A stretch of 64,000 nt of DNA, taken from positions 496,001-560,000 of the forward strand of contig NZ_CP154845.1 of the NCBI RefSeq assembly GCF_047302285.1. Reading direction: 5' to 3'. Shown here piece by piece: positions 35,394 to 44,487 of this stretch. The position numbers were made by a program, and so were the translations under genes. The notes under the pieces were generated by a model. That model searched no databases. It was not told the origin of the DNA and saw only the letters and a list, made by a program, of their open reading frames with translations. The number at the start of each line of letters is the position of its first letter. The first letter of the stretch is position 1. The DNA comes from Robertmurraya sp047302285. Its GTDB lineage: Bacteria > Bacillota > Bacilli > Bacillales > Cytobacillaceae.

Positions 35394-35422
35394 TTTTCAC
35401 ATCGACATAGAAATGATAAAAT
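35394..35422 (+). promoter_or_regulatory. Possible promoter of the second Wzy-like gene
   Basis: TTTTCA, a 17-bp spacer and TAAAAT with an extended -10 (TGATAAAAT) lie 43 bp before the ATG at 35465. Confidence 0.35.
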
Positions 35423-35464
35423 GAACTAGTTGTCCTGCAACTAATCTAGGTTTGGAGTTCTGAC

Positions 35465-36664
35465 ATGATCAATCATCAACGATTTAATAGAATAGAAAAA
35501 AATAATAGATTAATAAGTATATGTATTGCAGTATTGTTTCTATTGCTGTTCTTTAATGTGTTCGCTTTAACTTCTATTCAACCTTTTATTGAACTTGCTA
35601 GAACAGCGGATAATATCACTCTGTATTTTACATTTTTTGTGTTTACTTATCTTCTTTTTTACAATAATTTCTACTTGGAGCAAGAATATTTTAATATTTA
35701 TATTGGGTTTAGTTTGATATCTATTATTTATATTGGTGGTCATATTTATAATCGCAATTTTGAGGAAAATTCTTTATTGACTACCATATTATTAACGTTC
35801 ATTTACATTATAGCTATGATGAAAATACGTTGGACGAACAATCATATTTTATTATTTGGCTATATTGCTAACCTGATCGTCATCCTATTTTATTTGCATT
35901 GGGGCTATTTGGGATTTTTGGATAATCGTTTTATGAGTGTTTTTAACAATTCTAATGTCTTTGGAATGTTTTTATTCTCGCTTTTGTATTTTCAAATTGT
36001 CAATATAAGAATTGCTCCTTCTTGGGCTAAAATATACTTTGCTATAGGGGTAGCACTCAGTCTAATTTTAATCTATGTTTCAACGACAAGAACGGTCATG
36101 TTAGCACTCGGGATTATTGTCATCTCATGGCTGATTATAAAATTTTCTAAAAAATTCTTTGCCACACTTCTTTATTGGGTCATTGGGGGGAATTTCGCAA
36201 TTTTATTACTTTATGTCTATGTGGCAAAATCTAAATATGCACCTTTAATAGACCAATGGGTAAGGGAACATACTAACAAACGTTTTTTCTCTGGAAGAGA
36301 GAATATTTGGGGAGATGTGATCAATTTTGGATTAGAAGCCCCTTTTTTGGGACATAAAGTAGGAATCTCTATTAATGAGTACATGGATTCTCCTTATAAT
36401 CACACTCATAATCAATATCTACAAATATTCGTGGAAAGTGGTTTTCTGGGTTTAGCTTCCTTCCTTTTGATCTTATTTTTCATCTGGAAGTACTATATGA
36501 ATCATTTAGATTTACATTTGGTGCAATGGTCTGCTTGTTTTTTTCTTGGGATCCTCGTGTTTGAGAATTTCGAACTTTCCTTATTCATTACCCATCCATC
36601 TATTGGATTTATCCAATGGTTTATTATTGCAATTGGAGTGAGCAAATCGATCAATCAAACATAG
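35465..36664 (+). CDS. O-antigen ligase/polymerase-like (Wzy) membrane protein
   Basis: The 399-residue protein has about 10-11 membrane helices and the superfamily's C-terminal periplasmic loop (FSGRENIWGDVINFGLEAPFLGHKVG, then YNHTHNQYLQIFVESGFLGL). It is a second polymerase/ligase, not closely similar to the one at 17341. It stands alone between a recombinase relic and galU, without glycosyltransferases beside it, so its polymer is unclear. A remnant of a replaced polysaccharide locus and a ligase for a teichoic or other polymer are both possible. Confidence 0.82.
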   Translation: MINHQRFNRIEKNNRLISICIAVLFLLLFFNVFALTSIQPFIELARTADNITLYFTFFVFTYLLFYNNFYLEQEYFNIYIGFSLISIIYIGGHIYNRNFEENSLLTTILLTFIYIIAMMKIRWTNNHILLFGYIANLIVILFYLHWGYLGFLDNRFMSVFNNSNVFGMFLFSLLYFQIVNIRIAPSWAKIYFAIGVALSLILIYVSTTRTVMLALGIIVISWLIIKFSKKFFATLLYWVIGGNFAILLLYVYVAKSKYAPLIDQWVREHTNKRFFSGRENIWGDVINFGLEAPFLGHKVGISINEYMDSPYNHTHNQYLQIFVESGFLGLASFLLILFFIWKYYMNHLDLHLVQWSACFFLGILVFENFELSLFITHPSIGFIQWFIIAIGVSKSINQT

Positions 36665-36774
36665 CTTTCAATGACTAATCGTTTATTACCTTCAAAGTTT
36701 AAGGATCTTAATAAATTTGAATATTTTTCTAAAACGAATTAAAATATACTAGAGGAAACATTTAGGAGGATATT

Positions 36775-37668
36775 ATGACTACCAAAGTGAAAAAGGCTAT
36801 CATTCCTGCTGCGGGATTAGGAACTAGATTCTTACCTGCTACAAAAGCGATGCCGAAAGAAATGCTCCCAATAGTAGATAAACCAACTATTCAGTATATA
36901 GTTGAGGAAGCGATTGAATCTGGAATTGAAGATATTATTATTGTTACTGGAAAAGGCAAAAGATCGATTGAAGATCATTTTGATTTTGCTTATGAACTTG
37001 AAGAAAATTTACTTAAAAAAGAGAAATTTGATTTGTTAGAGAGTGTTCGTCAGCCATCAAAGGTTGAAATTCATTATATTAGACAAAAGGAGCCAAAAGG
37101 GCTCGGACATGCTGTATATTGTGCGAGAAAATTCATAGGAAATGAACCCTTTGCTGTATTATTAGGTGATGATATTGTTCAAGCAGAAACTCCATGTTTA
37201 AAGCAATTGATTAATTTATACGATCAAGTTCAATCTTCAGTAATTGGGGTACAGCAGGTTCCACAAAATGAAACACACCGATACGGGATCATTGACCCAT
37301 TGTCTCAGGACGGGAGATTATATGAAGTGAAGAATTTTGTTGAGAAGCCGTTAGCAGGGACGGCACCTTCAAATGTTGCGATAATGGGAAGGTATTTATT
37401 AACTCCTGAAATCTTTGAATTACTTGAACATCAAGAAACAGGTTCTGGAGGTGAGATTCAGCTTACCGATGCTATCCAGAAACTTAATGAATCTCAAAAG
37501 GTTTATGCATATGACTTTGAGGGTACAAGGTATGATGTAGGTGAGAAATTCGGTTTTATTAAGACGACAATTGAAATGGCTCTTAAAAGAGAAGAGCTGC
37601 ATGATGAACTAGCATCTTATTTAAAAGAACTAGTTGAACAGAAGCTTGATGTTAATATAAGAAGATAA
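36775..37668 (+). CDS. galU: UTP-glucose-1-phosphate uridylyltransferase
   Basis: The 297-residue enzyme makes UDP-glucose from UTP and glucose-1-phosphate. It is full length, with the nucleotide-binding signature PAAGLGTRFLPATKAMPKEMLP, the lysine in VDKPTIQYIVEEA, LGDDIVQAETPCLKQL, FVEKPLAGTAPSN and GGEIQLTDAI. GGAGG precedes the ATG. UDP-glucose serves glycolipid and teichoic acid glycosylation and feeds the dehydrogenase at 24520. A dead paralogue lies at 11790-12522, so this copy is probably the only working galU in the window. Confidence 0.95.
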   Translation: MTTKVKKAIIPAAGLGTRFLPATKAMPKEMLPIVDKPTIQYIVEEAIESGIEDIIIVTGKGKRSIEDHFDFAYELEENLLKKEKFDLLESVRQPSKVEIHYIRQKEPKGLGHAVYCARKFIGNEPFAVLLGDDIVQAETPCLKQLINLYDQVQSSVIGVQQVPQNETHRYGIIDPLSQDGRLYEVKNFVEKPLAGTAPSNVAIMGRYLLTPEIFELLEHQETGSGGEIQLTDAIQKLNESQKVYAYDFEGTRYDVGEKFGFIKTTIEMALKREELHDELASYLKELVEQKLDVNIRR

Positions 37669-37680
37669 CCTTGAGTGAAG

Positions 37681-37714
37681 AAAGAACTGCTAAATAATAT
37701 GGCGGTTCTTTTTT
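37681..37714 (+). terminator. Terminator of galU
   Basis: AAAGAACTGC (37681-37690) pairs with GCGGTTCTTT (37702-37711) with one wobble and is followed by TTT, 13 bases after the galU stop. Confidence 0.8.
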
Positions 37715-37768
37715 GTGAAATAATTTAGTGTATAGGACTTACGTTGGTTAGGTGTTAAACCTGTTCTA

Positions 37769-37777
37769 TGCTATAAT
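37769..37777 (+). promoter_or_regulatory. Extended -10 promoter element before the TarS-like gene
   Basis: TGCTATAAT is a perfect extended -10 about 50 bp before the ATG at 37829. The -35 region is poor. A small palindrome (AGGT-GTTAA-ACCT, 37750-37762) occupies the -35 area and could bind a regulator. Confidence 0.5.
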
Positions 37778-37828
37778 CTTTCAATATGAAATGGAATATT
37801 GGATTCATTCTTATCAGGAGGCATGTTT

Positions 37829-39910
37829 ATGTCGGATGTTAAAGTAACAATTGCAATCCCTGTTTATAATGCTGCTGGTTTTATTGAAGACTGTTTAGAC
37901 AGTATTCTAAAGCAAACCATGCAACAGGAGAATATAGAAATCATTTTAGTAAATGATGGTTCGAAGGATAATAGTAAGGAAATACTAGACCGTTATGCTT
38001 TAGAAAATCCTAATGTTAGAGTGTTTCATCAAGAGAATTCAGGTGGTCCAGGAAAGCCGAGAAATGTGGCAATTGAAAATGCAAAAGGAGAATACATATT
38101 CTTTGTTGATGCAGATGATTATTTAGGTGTGGAAGCTCTAGAAAGAATGTATAAGATGGGCAAAGAAAATGGAACTGATGTCATACTGGGAAAGCTGGTT
38201 GGAGTAGGCGGCCGTGGGGTTGCGAAATCGATGTTTCAATTTAACCAGCCAAAGACAGATATTTTTTCTTCCAATATTGTCTATACTCTTAGTCCGCAGA
38301 AAATGATCAAACGAGAATTGATGATAAAGAACTCAATTCGCTTTCCTGAGGGCGCAGCTACCGCTGAAGATCAACCCTTTATGTTAAAGGTTTATATTTT
38401 GGCTGATGGAATTTCAGTAGTAGCCGATTATCCATGTTATTATTTAGCACACCATGAGAATAATGAACATGCATCTACGATGGGGGTTGCTCCAAAGAAA
38501 TTCTATGAAGTGATTGGTGAGGCAATTGAAGTTATTAAGACTTATGTAAATGATCAGGAGAAGAAAGAACAACTCCTTGTTACCTATTTTAAAAGACATT
38601 TTGATTTCAGTCGTACTAAATCATTTATGACAACGAATGTATCGCTAGAGACAAAATTGGAATGGCAAACAGAACTCCAAGAATTTTTAGATGACCATTT
38701 GGATATTTATATTGAAAATCAACTTCCTCCAAAAATGAGAGTGTTCTTATTTCTTGTCAGAAATGCAGGAATTGAAGAACTTATAAGATGGAGAAGTATA
38801 GAAAAATCTCTAGTAGGAAAAGTGGAGGATGGACGAATAAAAATCGACGCTTCGATAATTGAAGGTACCAGCATCCCAGAAGATTTGCTTGATTTCACGG
38901 AGGAAAACAAAATTCAATATATAGTGCAATCAATTGATTGGGATGGTAAATTTATCTGTTTAAAGGGATATTTATATCACTCTTTAATTACCTCGGAACA
39001 TCAACAAATAATTGCAATATGGAAAAATAGAAAGACTTCAGAAGAATTGTCAGAAGAAGTTAATTGCTTCGATTTGGAACAGAGTACTTTGAAGCAGTTC
39101 TCCGTTCCTACTCATGCTACAATTAATAGTGGATATGAAATGAAATGGAATACTGAGAACTTATTAGAAAGCAATGATAGTTTCGGTCCTTGGGATTTAT
39201 TTTTTGAGTTAAATACAAATGGTTATAAAAAAAGGGTGCGGATTGGAAGTAAGAGAAGAGATACTGTCCCTAATACCTTTAAATTTGCATTAATAGGCGA
39301 TGGGGATACTCCGGTAAGACCGTACTATACTGCTAATTACCATAACTTGAGTATTGATTTAGGAGAAACAGTCAATACATTTGCCGATATTGAACTTAAA
39401 ACTGCTTATTGGGAATCAGATCATGAGCTTATTTTTACTAGTATGGTGGATCTAGATCGATTATTATTGGATAAAGCAGTTTCTCCGGAATTCAAGTTAG
39501 TAATTAAGGAAAGAGATAAAGAGAGAAAATTTATATATGATTTAACAACTTCTCAAAGCGAAGAACGGAAATATGTCGTTGAGAAAATGTTAGACTTGAA
39601 TACGTGTGCAGAGGGGATGAGGATTCCAAAAGGAACCTGGGACTTTTCGATTCAAATCTTAATCGGAAACTATGATCGAACAATCCGATTCGGTTATAAA
39701 AAGACGGATGCTTCTAAAAAAATAGTTAAGACTCTTTCTTTTAAAGATAGCCCAATTCAGGTTAAAGGTTACTTTACCAAGCCCTATGGAAATCTTTCTT
39801 TAATAGTAAGTGAAGAACCAGAAAAAAAGAGTGAAGAAGAGGAAGTAGTGCAAAAGAAAGTTAGTTTACTTTCGAAAATAAAAAGAAAATTGAAGCAATA
39901 TTTAAAATAA
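37829..39910 (+). CDS. Family 2 glycosyltransferase with long C-terminal region, TarS-like
   Basis: The 693-residue protein has an N-terminal GT-A domain (VTIAIPVYNAAGFIEDCLDSILKQT; metal motif FFVDADDYL near residue 90; EDQPFMLKVY for the acceptor/catalytic side). It continues into a linker and about 350 residues of beta-rich, non-membrane sequence ending in a Lys-rich tail. This is the plan of S. aureus TarS, which adds beta-GlcNAc to poly(ribitol phosphate) and has C-terminal Ig-like trimerisation domains. Since a ribitol WTA cluster follows 8 kb downstream, WTA glycosylation is the best guess. The start is ATG 37829, 7 bases after GGAGG; ATG 37823 is too close to it. Confidence 0.75.
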   Translation: MSDVKVTIAIPVYNAAGFIEDCLDSILKQTMQQENIEIILVNDGSKDNSKEILDRYALENPNVRVFHQENSGGPGKPRNVAIENAKGEYIFFVDADDYLGVEALERMYKMGKENGTDVILGKLVGVGGRGVAKSMFQFNQPKTDIFSSNIVYTLSPQKMIKRELMIKNSIRFPEGAATAEDQPFMLKVYILADGISVVADYPCYYLAHHENNEHASTMGVAPKKFYEVIGEAIEVIKTYVNDQEKKEQLLVTYFKRHFDFSRTKSFMTTNVSLETKLEWQTELQEFLDDHLDIYIENQLPPKMRVFLFLVRNAGIEELIRWRSIEKSLVGKVEDGRIKIDASIIEGTSIPEDLLDFTEENKIQYIVQSIDWDGKFICLKGYLYHSLITSEHQQIIAIWKNRKTSEELSEEVNCFDLEQSTLKQFSVPTHATINSGYEMKWNTENLLESNDSFGPWDLFFELNTNGYKKRVRIGSKRRDTVPNTFKFALIGDGDTPVRPYYTANYHNLSIDLGETVNTFADIELKTAYWESDHELIFTSMVDLDRLLLDKAVSPEFKLVIKERDKERKFIYDLTTSQSEERKYVVEKMLDLNTCAEGMRIPKGTWDFSIQILIGNYDRTIRFGYKKTDASKKIVKTLSFKDSPIQVKGYFTKPYGNLSLIVSEEPEKKSEEEEVVQKKVSLLSKIKRKLKQYLK

Positions 39911-39916
39911 AGAAGG

Positions 39917-39954
39917 GAGCTATTCAAACCCCAGTAAAAGGATTTGAATAGCTC
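39917..39954. terminator. Hairpin after the TarS-like gene
   Basis: The perfect 12-bp stem GAGCTATTCAAA / TTTGAATAGCTC lies 6 bases past the stop at 39910. The T-rich side is on the minus strand, so it may also end the small minus-strand gene at 39991. Confidence 0.6.
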
Positions 39955-39963
39955 TAGCTCTCT

Positions 39964-39997
39964 AATCTATTCCTTATGAAATAGATTATTTTATTTT
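39964..39997 (+). terminator. Second terminator after the TarS-like gene
   Basis: AATCTATT / AATAGATT is followed by TTTTATTTTT, a standard Rho-independent form, in tandem with the previous hairpin. Confidence 0.65.
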
Positions 39998-40242
39998 TGA
40001 GAATTTTCCATTGCCTTAACCATCCACTTGTTCAATTGATTTTCCATCCATTCAATGTCTTTCTCCATTTGCGTAAGTTTTTTCCTGAGGAGTTTGTTTT
40101 CTTCATTTAGGCTTGATAGTAGGTTATACGTCCTCAGTCCTAGTTCATCTGTGAATAACGATGATTGCATCTTGCCTACTTCTTCAATCAATAATCTTAG
40201 TTCCTCAATTTCTTTCGAATAATTTGTCACTGAATACACCAC
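39991..40242 (-). CDS. Small coiled-coil protein of unknown function
   Basis: An 83-codon ORF encodes a highly charged, helical protein (KEIEELRLLIEEVGKM and LNEENKLLRKKLTQMEKDIEWMENQL) with heptad-like leucine spacing, so it should form a coiled coil. It has no signal peptide or membrane helix. GGTG lies 6 bases before an internal GTG at 40230, which may be the real start (79 residues). The coherent amphipathic pattern and terminators on its 3' side argue that it is real. I do not recognise it. Confidence 0.55.
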   Translation of the reverse strand: MVYSVTNYSKEIEELRLLIEEVGKMQSSLFTDELGLRTYNLLSSLNEENKLLRKKLTQMEKDIEWMENQLNKWMVKAMENSQK

Positions 40243-40393
40243 TCAATAAATCAATTTATATATTGATATGTTTATGAGGTGTAATTGATGTATCCCACAT
40301 CAAAAAGAAAATTTTTTATTTTTGAATTGAGGGTAGTTGTTTACAGAATTCCCTTATTTTTTACAAAATCTTCCCCGATCCGTCAAAAAATTA

Positions 40394-40402
40394 TGATATA
40401 CT
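40394..40402 (+). promoter_or_regulatory. Extended -10 element before the CWB2 autolysin block
   Basis: TGATATACT forms an extended -10 box 43 bp before the TTG at 40445. No good -35 is seen at 16-18 bp, so recognition may depend on the TG extension or an activator. Confidence 0.45.
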
Positions 40403-40444
40403 AGTAGAACGAAAAAATTTAAGAATAGAGGAGGTTTTTTAATT

Positions 40445-42628
40445 TTGTCTTTTAAGAGATTACTAGTACTGTTGATCGCCTTGGCCCTTGTCTTTCCAAG
40501 TGCGTTTAGCAATACGACGGAAGCTGCAGCAGATACTATATCTATTAAGTTAAGTAACTATATTGGAAATAAGACCGAGCTACAATTCTCTTTTACAGGT
40601 GAACATACATTAAACGAAGATACGAGTATAAAACTTACTGCAAATAAGAAATATAAAGCAAAAATTGAAAGTGGAAAAATTGATTTATATGATCCTGATG
40701 GAAAAAAGCTCAAAACATTTTCATCATCATTTACAATTTCTGCAAAATCCTATAGTACTAGTAGTGTACATACAATTTATGGAAATACAACAAGAGGCTA
40801 TTTAGGAGATATTAAATACGAAGTTGAAGGCGGGAAATATGTAAGGCCAACCAATATTAATATCCCGTTTGAAGATTATTTAAAAGGTGTTGTTCCAAGA
40901 GAGATGCCAGCATTATGGAATCTTGAAGCATTAAAGGCTCAAGCAGTCGCAGCACGTACATACTCAGCCGGTAGCATTGGAACAACTCAGCCTGATACTC
41001 AATCATTCCAAGTGTATGGAGGCTATGATTGGCACCCGAACTCATCAAAAGCAGTAGATGATACAAAAGGCAAGGTTCTTAAGTATAATGGCTCTCGGAT
41101 AAGTGCTGTGTATTCTTCAAGTAATGGTGGATATACAGAATCGAATTCGAATCTTTGGGGATCAGCGCAGGTGCCATATTTACCAGCAAAAAAAGATACT
41201 TACGATCCTCAAAATCCATGGTCGTTCAATTTCAAGAAAGAACAAATTGATGTAAGAAAGCTTAATTTAGCAAAACCGCAGGAATGGTGGTCTTCTACTA
41301 ATGAGGCTAATGCTACAATAGCTAATGGAATAAAGAACTCACTTTATTCGTTATCTAGCTACAAAGATACTGAGATAAAACTTGTTAGTATACCCGAGTT
41401 ATCTTTATCTGGGAAGAACAGCAGTGGACGTAGCACCAATGCGTCTCTTAAAGTTACCTTTTTTGTAAAGGATAAAGCTTCTAATTCGTTTAGAATGCAA
41501 AATGGTAAGGTGCGAACATATTCTGAGACTCTAAAGAAAACAGCTAACGAGATGAGAACGATATTAGGGGCAAGTAATATGAAAAGCACTCTTTTAACAG
41601 AGCAATCAATCCTTCAGCATACAAGACTTGGTGGCCTTAATCGTTTTGAGGTAGCTGCGAATGTAGCAAAAGAAGGGTGGAGTAGCGCAAATACTGTTGT
41701 TATTGCTAACTGGGAAGCTTTTGGTGATGCGCTTGCTGCTACGACATTAGCTTATCAAAAAAATGCACCAATTCTACTTACTCAGTCGAATAAATTACAT
41801 GCCGCATCAAAACAAGAGATTCAGAGATTGAAACCGACTAATGCTATTATTGTAGGTGGACCGATTAGTGTAAGCAAAAATATTGAAAATGAGTTAAAAT
41901 CTTTGGGGGTAAAAACGATTGATAGAAAAGGTGGAAATAGCCGATTTGAAGTTGCGTATAATATTGCAAAAGATGTGAAACCATCTGATACTGCGATCGT
42001 TGCCAAAGGGCATATTTTTGCAGACACATTATCGATTGCTGCATATGCAGCAAGAATGGGCTATCCAATATTTTTAACTTATGAGGATACATTACCTGCT
42101 GCTACAGTTAAGGGTCTAAAGGAAAACGGAATCAAGAAAACGATAGTATTAGGTGGCTCATTGAGTGTCAGTGATAAAGTGTTCAAACAGCTCCCTAACC
42201 CTACAAGAATTGGCGGTAATAATCGTTATGAAGTTTCCGCTAATGTCGTTTCTGTGTTGGGGCTTAACCCTAGTAAAGCATTCCTTGCGACAGGCAGAAC
42301 TTTTGGAGATGCATTGACAGGTTCAGTTTTAGCAGCGAAACAAAATGCAATTGTGTTATTAACTGTTTCTGAAGGCTTACCGCCAATGACAAAGAAAATA
42401 ATTGAGGAAAAGCCAATCAATGACTTTACTGTATTGGGAGGGCCAATTTCGGTAAGTGAAAATATTTCGAAAAACCTTCCAGGGGTGTCTTACAAACTAG
42501 CGGGTAAAGGATTTGGACATGGTGTTGGAATGAGTCAATATGGAGCTAACGCCATGGGGAAAGCAGGTAAAAATTATCAGCAAATCCTATCATTCTACTA
42601 TCCAAATGCTGAGTTAGTTAACAATTAA
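40445..42628 (+). CDS. SpoIID/LytB-domain protein with internal cell-wall-binding type-2 repeats
   Basis: The 727-residue exported protein has a signal peptide to about residue 28 (SNTTEA). Next comes the SpoIID/LytB N-terminal part (about 85-390: FEDYLKGVVPREMPALWNLEALKAQAVAARTY, AVYSSSNGGYTESN), then three CWB2 modules (about 395-680; LGGLNRFEVAANV, IGGNNRYEVSANVV and VIVGGPISVS-type motifs). Last is GKGFGHGVGMSQYGANAMG, the conserved end of the SpoIID domain (about 683-720). The wall-binding modules thus sit inside the SpoIID domain rather than beside it. The family includes the amidase enhancer LytB and the lytic transglycosylase SpoIID. GAGGAGG lies 11 bases before the TTG start. Two amidases follow. 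Confidence 0.9.
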   Translation: MSFKRLLVLLIALALVFPSAFSNTTEAAADTISIKLSNYIGNKTELQFSFTGEHTLNEDTSIKLTANKKYKAKIESGKIDLYDPDGKKLKTFSSSFTISAKSYSTSSVHTIYGNTTRGYLGDIKYEVEGGKYVRPTNINIPFEDYLKGVVPREMPALWNLEALKAQAVAARTYSAGSIGTTQPDTQSFQVYGGYDWHPNSSKAVDDTKGKVLKYNGSRISAVYSSSNGGYTESNSNLWGSAQVPYLPAKKDTYDPQNPWSFNFKKEQIDVRKLNLAKPQEWWSSTNEANATIANGIKNSLYSLSSYKDTEIKLVSIPELSLSGKNSSGRSTNASLKVTFFVKDKASNSFRMQNGKVRTYSETLKKTANEMRTILGASNMKSTLLTEQSILQHTRLGGLNRFEVAANVAKEGWSSANTVVIANWEAFGDALAATTLAYQKNAPILLTQSNKLHAASKQEIQRLKPTNAIIVGGPISVSKNIENELKSLGVKTIDRKGGNSRFEVAYNIAKDVKPSDTAIVAKGHIFADTLSIAAYAARMGYPIFLTYEDTLPAATVKGLKENGIKKTIVLGGSLSVSDKVFKQLPNPTRIGGNNRYEVSANVVSVLGLNPSKAFLATGRTFGDALTGSVLAAKQNAIVLLTVSEGLPPMTKKIIEEKPINDFTVLGGPISVSENISKNLPGVSYKLAGKGFGHGVGMSQYGANAMGKAGKNYQQILSFYYPNAELVNN

Positions 42629-42631
42629 ATT

Positions 42632-42675
42632 AAGGGGTGGCTTCTGCTTGAAAAAGGAGAAGTCATCCTTTTACT
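42632..42675 (+). terminator. Terminator after the SpoIID/CWB2 gene
   Basis: The stem AAGGGGTGGCTTCT (42632-42645) pairs with AGAAGTCATCCTT (42658-42670), with wobbles, and is followed by TTACTTTT. It lies directly after the stop at 42628 and suggests that the next gene has its own or attenuated expression. Confidence 0.65.
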
Positions 42676-42723
42676 TTTGGTATTCAACGTTATGCAAATA
42701 CTGACGCAAGGCAGGAAAATCAC

Positions 42724-44430
42724 ATGAAAAAATGTCTTTGTATTTTACTTGGTTTTTTTATGATGTTCAGCGTACTACCTCAATCAGTTTTAGCTGCTGA
42801 TATAAAATCAACAAGGCTAGATGGGAAGGATCGTTTTGAAGTAGCAGTTAATGTTTCAAAGGCAGGTTGGTCAAATGGATCTGACACTGTTGTGATAGCG
42901 AATTTCTTAGCGTTTGCAGATGCTTTATCTGCATCACCATTGGCGTACAAACATAACGCACCCATTCTTTTGTCCCATCCCAATGAGTTAACCGCAACAA
43001 CCAAGCGTGAAATCCAAAGACTGAAGCCTAAAAAGGTAATTATAATTGGTGGCCCGATTAGTATTTCGGAAAATATCGTTAAAACTCTTAAAGATATGAA
43101 GGTTACGAACATTGAACGTTTTGGTGGGGAAACTCGTTTTGATGTTGCTTATAATATCGCGTCAAGGCTAGGAGAAACAGATACTGCCATTGTGACAAAC
43201 GGAATGAAATTTATGGATGCGATGTCGATTGCTCCTTATGCAGCTAAAAATGGCTATCCAATTCTATTGACCTATTATGATCACACTCTACCAAAACAAA
43301 TGGACAAAGCCTTAGATGAACTTCAGATTAAGAATACAATCATATCTGGTGGAGAATTAAGTGTAAGCAAAGAGATTAGTAATCGACTTCCGAAACCAAA
43401 AAGAATAGGTGGGGAAGATCGTTACGAAGTATCTGCAAACATATTGGAAGAGTTAAATCCCAATGGAAAGAAAGCATTTATTGCGACCGGAAGAACATTT
43501 GCTGACGCCCTAACAGGCTCTGTATTGGCAGCAAAAGAGGGAGCATCTATGCTATTAAGTCACCCCACTAAAGTTCATGGCTCAGTGAAGAAGGTGATAG
43601 CCGACAAAAAGATATCTAATTTTGTCCTGTTGGGTGGAACAATTTCGATTCCAAATAAAGTATTTCTTGGGTTGAGTGGTCAAGAAAATACCCCACCTCT
43701 AAAAGGAAGGAAAATAATATTAGATGAGGGTCATGGTGGTAAAGACCCAGGTGCAGTTAAAAACGGCTTGTATGAAAAAGTTCTAAATATGGAATTTACA
43801 AATAAATTGGCAGATGAGTTAAAAAAATTTGGAGCTGAAATCATTTATACTCGTCCGAAAAATAAAGATACCTACTTATCTTTAGAAGAAAGAACTAACA
43901 TAGCAAATCAAAAAAATGCTGACTTATTTATCAGTGTTCATCACGATTCAAATACTTCTTCAAAAGTCTCTGGTTTGAGTACACATTATAGTTCATATCG
44001 TCCAGCAATCGAAACAAAGGATGTATATGTACAATCTGGTGGAAAGAAATATCCGTTCATAAAAGAAATTACTTCAAAGAAAGTGTTTGTTGTGAAGGAT
44101 GGATCATCTACGAAAGAATTAAGTTATGAAGGTTCAAATATTGCGTATGATCCAACACCAAGTAAGGCTGCTAAAGAAAGTAAGGTTTTGGCAGAGAGGT
44201 TTGCAAAATCTCTTGTTTATCCTGGAATAGGAGTAACAGGCATTTATTCAAAATCAGGAGTTCGGGACCATAATCTTTATGTTACAAGATGGACAACCAT
44301 GCCTTCGGTGCTAATTGAGTTAGGATTTATGTCAAATCCACAAGAAGTAAAGCTACTTTCAAACAAAACCGTACAAGAGAAAAGGGCAAAGACATTGGCA
44401 AACGAAATTAAAAAGTATTATCAGAAATAA
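42724..44430 (+). CDS. N-acetylmuramoyl-L-alanine amidase with three CWB2 repeats (LytC-like)
   Basis: The 568-residue exported autolysin has a signal peptide ending around VLAAD (about residue 25), three CWB2 modules (about 30-315: LDGKDRFEVAVNVSK, GGETRFDVAYNIA, IGGEDRYEVSANI) and a C-terminal Amidase_3 domain. The zinc site includes LDEGHGGKDPGAV (His) and Glu in LYEKVLNMEF, with SVHHDSN, and the catalytic Glu is in VLIELGFMSNPQE. It cleaves the amide between MurNAc and the stem peptide. About 70 extra residues (from about 420) interrupt the amidase domain after SVHHDSN, more than in its neighbour at 44488. Confidence 0.92.
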   Translation: MKKCLCILLGFFMMFSVLPQSVLAADIKSTRLDGKDRFEVAVNVSKAGWSNGSDTVVIANFLAFADALSASPLAYKHNAPILLSHPNELTATTKREIQRLKPKKVIIIGGPISISENIVKTLKDMKVTNIERFGGETRFDVAYNIASRLGETDTAIVTNGMKFMDAMSIAPYAAKNGYPILLTYYDHTLPKQMDKALDELQIKNTIISGGELSVSKEISNRLPKPKRIGGEDRYEVSANILEELNPNGKKAFIATGRTFADALTGSVLAAKEGASMLLSHPTKVHGSVKKVIADKKISNFVLLGGTISIPNKVFLGLSGQENTPPLKGRKIILDEGHGGKDPGAVKNGLYEKVLNMEFTNKLADELKKFGAEIIYTRPKNKDTYLSLEERTNIANQKNADLFISVHHDSNTSSKVSGLSTHYSSYRPAIETKDVYVQSGGKKYPFIKEITSKKVFVVKDGSSTKELSYEGSNIAYDPTPSKAAKESKVLAERFAKSLVYPGIGVTGIYSKSGVRDHNLYVTRWTTMPSVLIELGFMSNPQEVKLLSNKTVQEKRAKTLANEIKKYYQK

Positions 44431-44487
44431 GTTGAGCATTTTTGGAATTTGTTTTAGGGAAAAACATGCAACAGGAGTGTGAGAAAT

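Noticed and set aside
36717..36750. Promoter TTGAAT ... TATACT before galU
   Set aside because: The spacer would be 22 bp, too long for a normal sigma-A promoter, and no better -35 is present.
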